Assembly (NCBI RefSeq): GCF_904846155.1
Contig: NZ_CAJGZP010000001.1
Coordinates: 496,001-560,000, forward strand
Reading direction: 5' to 3'
Source of the DNA: Psychrobacter fulvigenes
GTDB taxonomy: Bacteria > Pseudomonadota > Gammaproteobacteria > Pseudomonadales > Moraxellaceae
Length of the DNA stretch: 64,000 nucleotides
Made by a program: the position numbers and the translations under genes
Notes under the pieces: generated by a model
The model's input: only the letters and a program-made list of their open reading frames with translations
What the model was told of the DNA's origin: nothing
The model's database searches: none
Shown here: one piece after another, positions 52,721 to 61,446 of the stretch
How the letters are laid out: each line of letters opens with the position of its first letter
Position numbering within the stretch: position 1 is the first letter of the stretch

Positions 52721-53407
52721 TCAGCGTTTATCTAAGCGCGTTGCTAACCAGTTGCCACCTGCCTGTATAGAAATAACCATGACCGATAACATGATAACAA
52801 TGAAGATCATGACCTCGGTTTGATAACGGTAATAGCCATAACGAATCGCTAAATCACCCAGACCACCACCGCCAATCATGCCAGCCGCTGCTGAAAATGA
52901 CAGCAAGCTAATGCAGAGGATGGTGACCGATAGTACCAGTCCCGAACGTGCTTCATTAAGCAATACCTTAATAATCGTAAAGGGACGAGCGCCCATTGAC
53001 TCAGTCGCTTCGATGATACCGCGTGGTACTTCGCGTAGGTTTTGTTCAACCAAACGCGCAAAGTAGAATGAGCCTGCAATCGCTAGTACCAAGGAGGCGG
53101 CGATAGGACCAATACCTGTGCCGACAATGGCTTTGGTAAAAGGACTCATGGCAATCATCAAAATCACAAATGGAAAGGCGCGCATAAAGTTGGTGATACC
53201 ACCCAAAATGGCATAAAGCCCTTTATTTTGTAAAAACTGCCGATCGCTGGATAAAAACAAAAATATCCCAAATAAGCCGCCAATGACGATGGCTGCCGTA
53301 GTGGAGATGCCTAACATCAAAAAGGTATCGAAAGTCGCTTGCCAAATCTCTTTACGCAGCGCAAGCAGCTTATCAATCGAAGCGGATAACTCAGCACCGG
53401 TCAACAT
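52721..53407 (-). CDS. metI: Methionine ABC transporter permease MetI
   Basis: A 228-residue permease with five membrane segments. The BPD EAA-like loop is IEATESMGARPFTIIKVLLNEARSGLVLSVTI, and the N-terminal family region reads EIWQATFDTFLMLGISTTAAIVIGGLFGIFLFL. Two copies form the channel for methionine with MetN. It follows metN by 34 bases, so the two are cotranscribed. The order metN-metI-metQ is the usual one. Confidence 0.93.
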   Translation of the reverse strand: MLTGAELSASIDKLLALRKEIWQATFDTFLMLGISTTAAIVIGGLFGIFLFLSSDRQFLQNKGLYAILGGITNFMRAFPFVILMIAMSPFTKAIVGTGIGPIAASLVLAIAGSFYFARLVEQNLREVPRGIIEATESMGARPFTIIKVLLNEARSGLVLSVTILCISLLSFSAAAGMIGGGGLGDLAIRYGYYRYQTEVMIFIVIMLSVMVISIQAGGNWLATRLDKR

Positions 53408-53441
53408 ATCTATTTCTCCTGCCTCATTAGTCTTCGTCTCT

Positions 53442-54212
53442 CTAATCTTCGTAAACTAGGCCTTGGCCTATCGGGGTAGTGGCCTGAATCAGACCATCTC
53501 GGACATCTGCCACTTCAAGTAACTGGCCTTCGTGCAATAATGCAGCACGGTCACACAGTCTGCGAATGACGCTCATCTCATGAGTAACAATGACAATAGT
53601 CACACCAAGTTGCTCATTAATATCACGCAAACAAGTCAGTAGGCTACGTGTCGTTGCAGGATCAAGTGCGCTGGTTGCTTCATCAGCCAATAAGACTTTT
53701 GGGCTTGGCGCAATAGCACGCGCAATACCGACACGCTGTTTTTGACCACCTGACAACTGCGCTGGATAGTGACCAGCACGATCTGTCAAATCCACAATGG
53801 CAAGACAGTCCATCACACGCTTATAAATATCGCGGCTTGGATAACCTGCAACGGTTAAGTTAAACGCGACATTGTCAAAGACCGTACGGTTTGACATCAA
53901 GTTGAACTGCTGAAAAATCATACCAATATTGTGACGAGCGACACGCAACTCACTAGCTGATAATTTGGTTAAGTCCACGCCATCGATGATGACTTGACCG
54001 CTATCTGGGCGCTCAAGCAAATTGATTAGACGCAGTAAGGTGGATTTTCCTGCTCCTGAATAGCCCATCAGGCCAAATATCTCACCTTGCTTTACAGATA
54101 ACGACGTCGGCTCAACAGCAGTAAACCAATGCGGCTTGCCGTTTTTGTCTTTTATCGATCGGTCGCTTAAAAAGCGCTTGGTCACATCATTTAGGACGAT
54201 CATGTCACTCAT
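53442..54212 (-). CDS. metN: Methionine ABC transporter ATP-binding protein MetN
   Basis: About 256 residues from ATG 54212 (MSDMIVLNDVTKRF). The TTG at 54257 is rejected. It carries Walker A GYSGAGKST, signature LSGGQKQR, Walker B VLLADEATSALD and switch VTHEMSVIRRLCDRAALL, with the MetN-type Q-loop IGMIFQQFNLMSNRTVFDN. It is shorter than E. coli MetN (343) because the C-terminal ACT-like domain that senses methionine is missing. Trans-inhibition by cytosolic methionine is therefore unlikely by the usual route (inference). Confidence 0.92.
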   Translation of the reverse strand: MSDMIVLNDVTKRFLSDRSIKDKNGKPHWFTAVEPTSLSVKQGEIFGLMGYSGAGKSTLLRLINLLERPDSGQVIIDGVDLTKLSASELRVARHNIGMIFQQFNLMSNRTVFDNVAFNLTVAGYPSRDIYKRVMDCLAIVDLTDRAGHYPAQLSGGQKQRVGIARAIAPSPKVLLADEATSALDPATTRSLLTCLRDINEQLGVTIVIVTHEMSVIRRLCDRAALLHEGQLLEVADVRDGLIQATTPIGQGLVYED

Positions 54213-54541
54213 GGAATGCTCAAAATTTAATAGAGTTAGGGTTTGTATCGCGTTCAACTATTGAGACTGCGGATAGCTGAACTCTATACAGATCCATAAT
54301 GGTTTCAAAGCGGTAAAGGCTATTGCAAGTGACAGCGCTGAGTTGATGGCTGCTATCATTAACAATGTAATAAGGGGCGTTAATATAGCATATTATACAA
54401 GGCTTTGGATATGCACATCCGTGACCAACTTATGACAATATAGCCATAAGTCAAATTAAATAGCGAGGTAGGTTAAGTGTTGAGAGGGTATTGGCTAAAA
54501 TGATAAAAAACAGGAGTCTACTTAAGAGCAGTTATATAGGG
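54213..54541. other. Intergenic region upstream of metN
   Basis: 329 bases between metN (start) and the histidine-kinase gene (end), both minus strand. On the minus strand TATAAT and TATATT hexamers occur near 54390, a possible metN promoter about 180 bases from the start. I see no clear MetJ box, SAM riboswitch or terminator for metN. Confidence 0.4.
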
Positions 54542-56698
54542 CTAGTCCCGGTCGTTTTGGTAGCTATGGTGAGGGTCATGTTTTACTGGTATGACGACTA
54601 AAAACCGAGTGTGACCGTTGATGGTATCAGTGATGATATGTCCCTGATGCGCAGTAATGATTTGTGATACTAAGGATAAGCCAAGCCCTGAGCCTTTGTT
54701 TTTTTGTTGCAAACGTACAAACGGGCTAAAGATCTCTTCACGTTTGTCTTCAGGAATGCCTGCGCCTTCATCGATGACAGCGAGTACCGCATACTTGGGT
54801 AAAGGTCGTGTCGGCTCTGACTTGGATTTTTTTAGGTGCTTGGAAAACAAACTTTCTTTACGAGGGACGTTGGCAGTTTCGCTTTCATCTGTCGTAGCAC
54901 TTTCATTGATCACATCATTGGCCACAGGTTTAGCGTTACTTACCTTGCTAGCTTTGGGTTCATCGCTTGTACTATCGGCTTTTTGTTGCTGTGCAGTATT
55001 AGGGACGATACTCCAAATAGCCTGTTTGATTTTGTCCGCTATCTCTGTGGTAAATTTACTATAATGATTGATGAGTGATTTATCATTGAGTAAAGAAGCG
55101 CTGGTTTTTAATGAGCCAGAAACTTCGTTCGTTTTTTCAACTGCGTTATTAGACGCATCAGTAGGCAAGGCGTCACTGAGTGAGGCTTCTGAATTAACCG
55201 CACTTTTTTGTTTTTCTTTTTGACTAGGCTCAGCCACAGGACATTCGTTATCGGTGCACTCGGTAGCTGTCTCGTGCAAGCTATCTTCCTCATCAGGAAG
55301 AGCAAGCGTCTCGCCATTTCGATAAATAACGGGCGCTGATAAGATATCTGCTGAATCTGAGGTGTCAGTTTCCGTATCTTGATCAGCCTGCTCGTCAGAG
55401 AGACTGTCAGCATAGTCGTTTAAGAGCTTGGTGCTCGCCGCATCAGGTCTTGGTTCCTCATCGCTGTCAGTCAAGGTATTATAATCCGCAAAGCTGTTGT
55501 CCATGATCGATTGCAACAGATAATCAGGCACGGTATCTGCCTCATCCATGGTTTGCACACCATAAAGTAAGATGGTGACGGGCGGTACACCATGGAGCAT
55601 AGCATTATTGAGTAAATTGCGAATCAAGTGGGTCAGCATGGCTGGCTGGCCGTCAATGACAATGTGCTCACCAATTAATGTCGCTTCTGGATAATGCTGC
55701 CGTTCTTGGTTGATAAGGTCATAAAGATCAACGCGTTCGACCTGCTGCATCACGTGACCTGCATCTAAGCGACTGACCAATAAGATACTTTCAACCAAAT
55801 CGTTCAGTCCTGACAAGTCACGATTGATGGCTTGCGCGCGCTTATCGAACTTAGCTTTGGTATCTGTTGGCATGGCATTTGCGAGCATGTCCATCATTTC
55901 AATCTGTAAACGAATACGTGTGATGGGCGTACGTAACTCATGTGAGGCATGAGCTAAGAGCAAGTTGTTGGCATTGATAAGGTGTTCTATCTTTTGTGCC
56001 GCTTGGTTAAAGCCACGCGCAAGAGACGCAATCTCGTCATTACCGCGACTATTGACACGTACCGTAAAATCACCATCACCCAGTTGTATCATCTGCTGAC
56101 TCATCTGGTTGATGCGCCATGTCATTGAGCGGGCAATCCACCACAAGACGCCTGCCATGATGATGAGCAGCAGCAGGGTGCCAGTAAATAAGTTTAGAGC
56201 GGCAGACAAAGCGGGTTTCTTAGGGGTTAAGCGTGACTCATAGAGTAGGGTATAGCCAGTACTGCTATAGACTTGTGCTTGCTGGATAGCAGGTGCATCT
56301 GAAAAAGAAGGAAAAATACGGGTTAATAAAGAAGGGGTGTCAGGCAACTCTAATGGTAAGTCACTATTGTCTGTCTGCATGAGCAGACGCCCTGTATTGT
56401 CATACAAGCCCATTTTGGCCTGTAATGATTCATCAAAAATATCAAAGCTTTTTTTGACCACTGCCAACATAAAGCGCGCTTGTAGTCGATTGTCTTTACT
56501 GACAGCGACGTTGAGCTCTTGCAAAAAAGGATCAATCTGCCCTAGGATTTGAGTGGCGACTACCTCAGAGCGTATGCCTGCATCTTTATCATGAACCAGC
56601 TGCGTCAATAGCACCATAGCTATCGCAAATAAGATAAGAGCCAGCATGACACTGGCAAATAGCTTAGCGAAAACGGAGCGAAAACCCAGTTGTTGCAT
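54542..56698 (-). CDS. Sensor histidine kinase with ~250-residue insertion in its ATPase domain
   Basis: 718 residues. Two membrane spans (about 12-34 and 167-189) flank a ~130-residue periplasmic sensor. HAMP (about 190-243) and HisKA with HASHELRTP (phospho-His253) follow. The ATPase domain has its N box LLNNAMLHG (about 362-370) and then a strand VTILLYGV. After that come about 250 acidic Ser/Asp/Glu-rich residues (382-634). Only then does the rest resume: VIDEGAGIP (643-649), FSPFVRL, and GSGLGLS (669-675). It partners the OmpR-type regulator encoded just upstream. The stimulus is unknown. Confidence 0.9.
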   Translation of the reverse strand: MQQLGFRSVFAKLFASVMLALILFAIAMVLLTQLVHDKDAGIRSEVVATQILGQIDPFLQELNVAVSKDNRLQARFMLAVVKKSFDIFDESLQAKMGLYDNTGRLLMQTDNSDLPLELPDTPSLLTRIFPSFSDAPAIQQAQVYSSTGYTLLYESRLTPKKPALSAALNLFTGTLLLLIIMAGVLWWIARSMTWRINQMSQQMIQLGDGDFTVRVNSRGNDEIASLARGFNQAAQKIEHLINANNLLLAHASHELRTPITRIRLQIEMMDMLANAMPTDTKAKFDKRAQAINRDLSGLNDLVESILLVSRLDAGHVMQQVERVDLYDLINQERQHYPEATLIGEHIVIDGQPAMLTHLIRNLLNNAMLHGVPPVTILLYGVQTMDEADTVPDYLLQSIMDNSFADYNTLTDSDEEPRPDAASTKLLNDYADSLSDEQADQDTETDTSDSADILSAPVIYRNGETLALPDEEDSLHETATECTDNECPVAEPSQKEKQKSAVNSEASLSDALPTDASNNAVEKTNEVSGSLKTSASLLNDKSLINHYSKFTTEIADKIKQAIWSIVPNTAQQQKADSTSDEPKASKVSNAKPVANDVINESATTDESETANVPRKESLFSKHLKKSKSEPTRPLPKYAVLAVIDEGAGIPEDKREEIFSPFVRLQQKNKGSGLGLSLVSQIITAHQGHIITDTINGHTRFLVVIPVKHDPHHSYQNDRD

Positions 56699-56799
56699 GC
56701 ATTAATCTCTAGTAATAAATACTTAAAAGTGACTAAACCTGTTAACCGCCATTAACAGTATAAATACCGTGGCGATTAAACAAGCTTAGTCTGTCGTGA

Positions 56800-57522
56800 T
56801 TAAACTTGATCGGTTGCGAACTGATAACCAACACCGCGCACCGTGATGATACGCTTAGGTTGACGAGGGTTATCTTCAATAAGTGCGCGCAAGCGAGAGA
56901 TATGCACATCGATGGCTCGATCAATATTGTCTGAGCTATCGTCATTGGGCATGGCCTGCCACAACTGCTCACGGTTGAGTACCTTGCCTGCATGCGTGGC
57001 AAAGTAGTGCAGCAATTGGAACTGATGGGTAGTCAGGCGTACAGGCTGATCATCGATGGTTACTTCATGACTGTCAGGAAAAACACTTAAGCGTCCAAAT
57101 GTCAGACTATCGGATTGGCTGTCTGCTTGGTTTGGCTGCTCATGGCGACGAATCACGGCACGAATACGTGCCAAAAGCTCACGGGGTTCGAACGGCTTGG
57201 CAATATAATCATCCGCGCCCATCTCTAAACCCAATACGCGATCTGTCGTATCCCCTTTGGCAGTCAACATGATAATAGGCACTTTATTGGTCATATTGCT
57301 TTTATTGCCGCGTATTTTTTGGCAGACTTGCATGCCATCCATATCAGGCAGCATCAAATCTAGCACGACTAAATCAATATCACGCTCTTTGGTGTCTAAG
57401 ATATCAAGACCTTCTTGGCCAAGCCCAGCGTGATGAACATCATAATAATTCATCGTCAAATAATCGCTGATCAATTCAGCCAAATCTGGATCATCTTCAA
57501 TCAATAGGATTTGCTTACTCAT
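56800..57522 (-). CDS. OmpR-family response regulator
   Basis: 240 residues. Receiver domain: IEDD acidic pocket (Asp10, Asp11), phospho-acceptor Asp55 in VVLDLMLPDMDG, Thr in MLTAKG and Lys in DDYIAKPFEP. A winged-helix DNA-binding domain follows (RLTTHQFQLLHYFATHAGKVLNREQLWQ ... DRAIDVHISRLRALIEDNPRQPKRIITVRGVGYQF). It sits 101 bases upstream of the cognate kinase on the same strand, after the RND-type adaptor gene. The RstA/BfmR-like layout is typical, but I cannot assign an exact orthologue. Confidence 0.92.
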   Translation of the reverse strand: MSKQILLIEDDPDLAELISDYLTMNYYDVHHAGLGQEGLDILDTKERDIDLVVLDLMLPDMDGMQVCQKIRGNKSNMTNKVPIIMLTAKGDTTDRVLGLEMGADDYIAKPFEPRELLARIRAVIRRHEQPNQADSQSDSLTFGRLSVFPDSHEVTIDDQPVRLTTHQFQLLHYFATHAGKVLNREQLWQAMPNDDSSDNIDRAIDVHISRLRALIEDNPRQPKRIITVRGVGYQFATDQV

Positions 57523-57864
57523 AAAATGTCCTCTAGTAATGGTTATAATGATTGTTATTGTTGGTTGAGCATACGTTTTATCAAGCGATCAGTTTTATCA
57601 AGCAGTCATTGAGAGTGACCGTGACAATTATGCATTATTGCTGTTATCAATATCTATTACAGCTATTAATATCATTAATGTTAACAGCGTTACTGTGTCT
57701 ATTTTGCCTAATATAGACGTTACCAAACAAGACGCCCTTTGTTAATGTTTCTACAGAATGTAACAACTTACTGACTAATAGCTAAATGGTGATAGAAAGG
57801 CGCCTATACTACAGTGCGCTCCCTGCTGTGTCCTAATGCGCTGATCTGTAGTTTATATTGTCTA
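57523..57864. other. Intergenic region upstream of the response regulator
   Basis: 342 AT-rich bases between the adaptor (end) and the regulator (start), both minus. It should hold the two-component promoter. No convincing box, repeat or small gene is seen. Confidence 0.4.
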
Positions 57865-59196
57865 TCATGAGATGACTACTTTTTTACCAACAGACTCTAT
57901 TGGTAGATCTGCCAAGCAAATCAGGCTGTCATTGCTGATGCCTGCAATGAGATATTTGCCCGTACTGGGATCATATTTAATAACATCTATCGGCTGACGC
58001 GTCAGACGCTGATTTTGTTTGATAATCCAAACATTGGCAGTCAAGGGTGTCAGTGGCTGATAAGGAGGAGTCTTCAGAGAGGATAGATCCACATCTTGAA
58101 TCGCTTGTTCCGGAACGATATTACCGACAGCGATTTGCCCATAATCGACGCGGCCTATGACTTGCATGCCTAGCTTTAGCTTATCGCGGCTGGCCTCGTT
58201 TTTGACCACACTCACAGAGACCATCAATTCATCTGGCTGCTGCTGACTCGTGCTCAGCTTGCTAACTTGACCTGTAAAAGTTTCTGAGACACCTTTAGCA
58301 GTGAAGTTGACTGTCTGACCGACCGAAAGCTGAGACTCGGCCTGCATAGGTAAGGTAGCGGTAAAGCGTAGATCTTTATCATTGCTTAACCGTAGCAAAG
58401 GTTTGCCAGCAGCAACTTGTTGCATGTTCTCCACGTATAGCGTGTCCACGCGCCCTGAAAAGCTAGCATACACTACAATAGGTGGCTGTGTTGACTGTTG
58501 TGAGCTGGTTATATCCTGATCCTGTGCATCAGTAGATTTATTGTTATCTACATTAGCATCAATTGCTATGCTAGCGTTATTCGATGTTTCAGGCACAGGA
58601 GTGTTATTGGTATTGTCATTGGTTTTTGATTCATCGGTGGCTGTCTCATTGAGCTTACCATCAGCGTTGCTCGCGCTACTATCATTTGCTTTGCTTTCTT
58701 GTTTACTTTCTTTCTTACTTTCTTTCTTACTCTCTTTTATGTCATCAGACACTTGCTCTGCTGAGCTTTTTTTAGTTGCTGTTGGCTGCTTAGGCTTAGC
58801 CTCTGAGTCTGAAGGCGTGGTCTTATTGCTTCCTACACGTTCATGTTGCTGTAAGAGTAGTAAAGGCGCGCCATCCTCTACCCATTGACCTTCTTTGACC
58901 AGTATTTTTTGTACGCTGACATCACGAGTGGTGACAAATCGCGACTGCTGGTTTGGCTCAATGGTGCCTTGCAATCCAAGACTGGGCTGATAGCGTGAAG
59001 GTTTGATATTCAGTATATAGTCTGATGACATGGTGACACTGTCAGCATCAATAGTTATAGGCGAGTTTGCCTGCTCACTGTCTTGAGAAAGCTGATGATT
59101 ATCGCTAGGTGAGGGTGGCTGACAAGCACTGACCAATAAAGCCGCTAGCAAAAAAGCACTGTATTTAGAGTATTTAGAAAGTCTCATAGTTGTCAT
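57865..59196 (-). CDS. RND/HlyD-type periplasmic adaptor lipoprotein with low-complexity insertion
   Basis: 443 residues (ATG 59196; ATG 59187 also possible). The lipoprotein signal ends LLVSAC (Cys25). A membrane-fusion fold follows: SRFVTTRDVSVQKILVKEGQWVEDGAPLLLL and, much later, FSGRVDTLYVENMQQVAAGKPLLRLS, the two lipoyl halves. The beta-barrel region (ATLPMQAESQLSVGQTV) is next. Where adaptors normally have a coiled-coil hairpin there is a ~120-residue Lys/Ser/Asn/Asp-rich segment (about 119-239) with the repeat KKESKKESKQESK. No pump or outer-membrane channel gene is adjacent. The two-component genes lie downstream. Confidence 0.83.
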   Translation of the reverse strand: MTTMRLSKYSKYSAFLLAALLVSACQPPSPSDNHQLSQDSEQANSPITIDADSVTMSSDYILNIKPSRYQPSLGLQGTIEPNQQSRFVTTRDVSVQKILVKEGQWVEDGAPLLLLQQHERVGSNKTTPSDSEAKPKQPTATKKSSAEQVSDDIKESKKESKKESKQESKANDSSASNADGKLNETATDESKTNDNTNNTPVPETSNNASIAIDANVDNNKSTDAQDQDITSSQQSTQPPIVVYASFSGRVDTLYVENMQQVAAGKPLLRLSNDKDLRFTATLPMQAESQLSVGQTVNFTAKGVSETFTGQVSKLSTSQQQPDELMVSVSVVKNEASRDKLKLGMQVIGRVDYGQIAVGNIVPEQAIQDVDLSSLKTPPYQPLTPLTANVWIIKQNQRLTRQPIDVIKYDPSTGKYLIAGISNDSLICLADLPIESVGKKVVIS

Positions 59197-59772
59197 TATC
59201 GGCCATCATCATAAACGTTATTTTATTATATAGACAATGGCAACAAGGTGCGATAACTAAGCATTATTATCTTGGTATTATCATCTTGGCATAATAGTCT
59301 TCTATTTGTCTTTCAACATGAGTGACTTATGACCGTTATTGGAGATAGGGAAGATTTAGGTCACTAGAAAACTCTGTAGAACTATGATAGAACGAGGGCT
59401 GAATACTTAATTGATACATACACGTTACAAACAAGTATAAGGCTGTAAAAATAGTATTTATAAGGCCGCAAACCTATAGACTGTGAACGCTGCGTCTATA
59501 GATAGTATTAACCAAATGATGCGAGTCAGTAACAAAGTGGGTATAGTAGCTCATGATTACTGCAATTTATGACAATTGTCCTTTTAAGGATATTCATTGG
59601 CACGGATAGTGCATATATTTTGACTAGGCGACTTCCTAAGATATGAGTTTTTGCTATAACAAAGTAACTATCTTATACAAGCGCTTATCAATAGGAACCA
59701 AAGCAAATCAATGCAGAATACAGCTGATGATAGTTGTATTAAGAATAAACAGTCGTTCATAGGACAATGATA
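59197..59772. other. Divergent region between the adaptor gene and pilG
   Basis: 576 AT-rich bases with no coding frame of interest. The notable signal is a sigma-54-like site at 59598-59613. Promoters for the minus-strand adaptor gene should lie at the left edge but are not obvious. Confidence 0.5.
59598..59613 (+). promoter_or_regulatory. Sigma-54-like (-24/-12) promoter upstream of pilG
   Basis: TGGCAC-GGATA-GTGCA matches the consensus TGGCAC-N5-TTGCA at all but one conserved position, with the essential GG and GC exactly 12 bases apart. A start near 59625 would give a ~148-base leader to pilG. Confidence 0.55.
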
Positions 59773-60153
59773 ATGGAAAATAATTTTGAAGGGTTGAAGG
59801 TCATGGTCATCGATGATTCAAAGACCATTCGCCGTACCGCGGAGACCTTATTACAAAAAGTAGGCTGTGAAGTTGTCACGGCTATCGATGGTTTTGACGC
59901 GTTAGCAAAAATCGTTGATAACAATCCAGATATTATCTTTGTCGATATCATGATGCCGCGTCTCGATGGCTATCAGACTTGTGCATTGATCAAAAACAAT
60001 CCTGATTATGCTGACAAGCCCGTCATTATGCTGTCATCAAAAGATGGGTTGTTTGATAAGGCACGTGGCCGTATTGTCGGTTCTGATGAGTATCTGACCA
60101 AACCTTTTAGTAAAGATGAACTGTTTGATGCGATTAACCAGTATCGCTCGTAG
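59773..60153 (+). CDS. pilG: Twitching-motility response regulator PilG
   Basis: 126 residues from ATG 59773. AGGA at 59761 is 8 bases away, against 2 for ATG 59767. Single CheY-like receiver: VMVIDDSKTIRRTAE, phospho-Asp58 in IIFVDIMMPRLDGYQTCALIKNN, MLSSKDGLFDKARGRIVGSDEYLTKPFSKDEL. This wording is characteristic of PilG. It acts in the Pil-Chp system to promote type IV pilus extension and cAMP signalling. It is the first gene of the pilGHIJ-chpA cluster. Confidence 0.95.
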   Translation: MENNFEGLKVMVIDDSKTIRRTAETLLQKVGCEVVTAIDGFDALAKIVDNNPDIIFVDIMMPRLDGYQTCALIKNNPDYADKPVIMLSSKDGLFDKARGRIVGSDEYLTKPFSKDELFDAINQYRS

Positions 60154-60349
60154 CTGTCAAATTTTGGCACAGTAAACTAAGAATAAAAATAGATGTAGAT
60201 AAGCAGTGACAAGATAGGCAAATAGGCAATAGGAAGCGACGATGCTTTTGAGACGCTAATAAGTGCTTAGCATGAGAGTAAAAGACGTCATTTTATTGTC
60301 TCTAATAATAATATCCTAGCGGATATCATCAAATACAAAGGAAATACCC

Positions 60350-60712
60350 ATGACAACTGTATTAGTCATTGACGATTCGCCATCTGAAATGGCGAAATTT
60401 CGTGACATGCTTGCAAAAAACAACTTTCAAGTATTGGAAGCAGTTAATGGTGAGCAAGGCTGCGCGATGGCAGCTGAACATTTGCCAGACGTAATTTTGA
60501 TGGATGTGGTGATGCCTGAAATGAATGGTTTTCAAGCGACACGCAAAATTACTCGTGGTAAAACAACGGCTCATATTCCAGTCGTAATGATCAGTACCAA
60601 AAACCAAGAAACTGATCGTGTGTGGGGTAAGCGTCAAGGCGCGAAAGAATATCTTACCAAGCCGGTTGATGAATCTGAGCTGATGCGCATTATTCGTTCG
60701 GTAACGGAGTAA
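60350..60712 (+). CDS. pilH: Twitching-motility response regulator PilH
   Basis: A 120-residue CheY-like protein: VLVIDDSPSEMAKFRDML, phospho-Asp52 in VILMDVVMPEMNGFQATRKITR, ISTKNQETDRVWGKRQGAKEYLTKPVDESEL (the RVWGKRQGA run is typical of PilH). It counteracts PilG, favouring retraction or acting as a phosphate sink for the ChpA kinase. AAAGGAAA precedes the ATG. Its stop codon lies 3 bases before the GTG start of pilI, so the two are coupled. Confidence 0.95.
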   Translation: MTTVLVIDDSPSEMAKFRDMLAKNNFQVLEAVNGEQGCAMAAEHLPDVILMDVVMPEMNGFQATRKITRGKTTAHIPVVMISTKNQETDRVWGKRQGAKEYLTKPVDESELMRIIRSVTE

Positions 60713-60715
60713 CTT

Positions 60716-61243
60716 GTGGCCTCTAAAGGATTTATTGAGCTTTTACGTTTAGCTGACTTAGCCAAAACTCGTAGTACAGGTCTCCAAAGTGGTAAAGGGT
60801 ATGACTGGCGAGGGGTGGTTTTTGAGGTTGGTGACCAGCGTTTGGTTGCACCGATGGGAGAGGTATCTGAGGTGTTAAATATGCCTGAATATACCAGTAT
60901 GCCTATGGTGGAGCCTTGGTTGTTAGGTCTAGCAAACATACGTGGACGCTTATTACCTTTAACAGATTTACCGCAGTTTTTACATCTACCTAATCGTCAG
61001 CAAAAGAAACAACGTAAAGTTTTGATTATTGATAATAGCACTGTGTTTTCAGGTTTAGTAGTAGATAAGGTGATTGGTATTGAGCAGTTCACGCGTAGTC
61101 AATATCGCGCTGAAACCCTTGATAGTGACTCACCATTTGCCCCTTATAATCATGGCAAGTTTGTCAAAGACCAACAAGACTGGTTCGTCTTTATGCCAAG
61201 CTTGTTGGCCAAAGATCCACGCTATATTGATGCCGCTATGTAA
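60716..61243 (+). CDS. pilI: CheW-like coupling protein PilI
   Basis: A 175-residue CheW-domain protein starting at GTG 60716, three bases after the pilH stop, with GGAG overlapping the end of pilH. Conserved points are WRGVVFEVGDQRLVAPMGEVSEVL, WLLGLANIRGRLLPLTDLPQFL and GLVVDKVIGIEQF. It couples the PilJ receptor to the ChpA histidine kinase at the cytoplasmic face of the membrane. Confidence 0.93.
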   Translation: MASKGFIELLRLADLAKTRSTGLQSGKGYDWRGVVFEVGDQRLVAPMGEVSEVLNMPEYTSMPMVEPWLLGLANIRGRLLPLTDLPQFLHLPNRQQKKQRKVLIIDNSTVFSGLVVDKVIGIEQFTRSQYRAETLDSDSPFAPYNHGKFVKDQQDWFVFMPSLLAKDPRYIDAAM

Positions 61244-61446
61244 ATTGAAACAACTTATATAAGTATGGCTTGTTATCTGTTTTGATGCAGGTAAAGCAAA
61301 GCAGGAATGACTGAAATAGCACATTAAAGTGTCTACACCCACAAAAAAGAAATTTGATGGCCGAGAGATGTCTTTTATTGGCTAATAATAATTAGCAAAG
61401 CCAGTCATGATACGACTTAAACGACCGTTTGGAAGGAATAAGCACG

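Noticed and set aside
54213..54541. SAM riboswitch or MetJ operator upstream of metN
   Set aside because: I could not find a convincing riboswitch core or repeated AGACGTCT-like boxes. Absence is judged by eye and is not proof.
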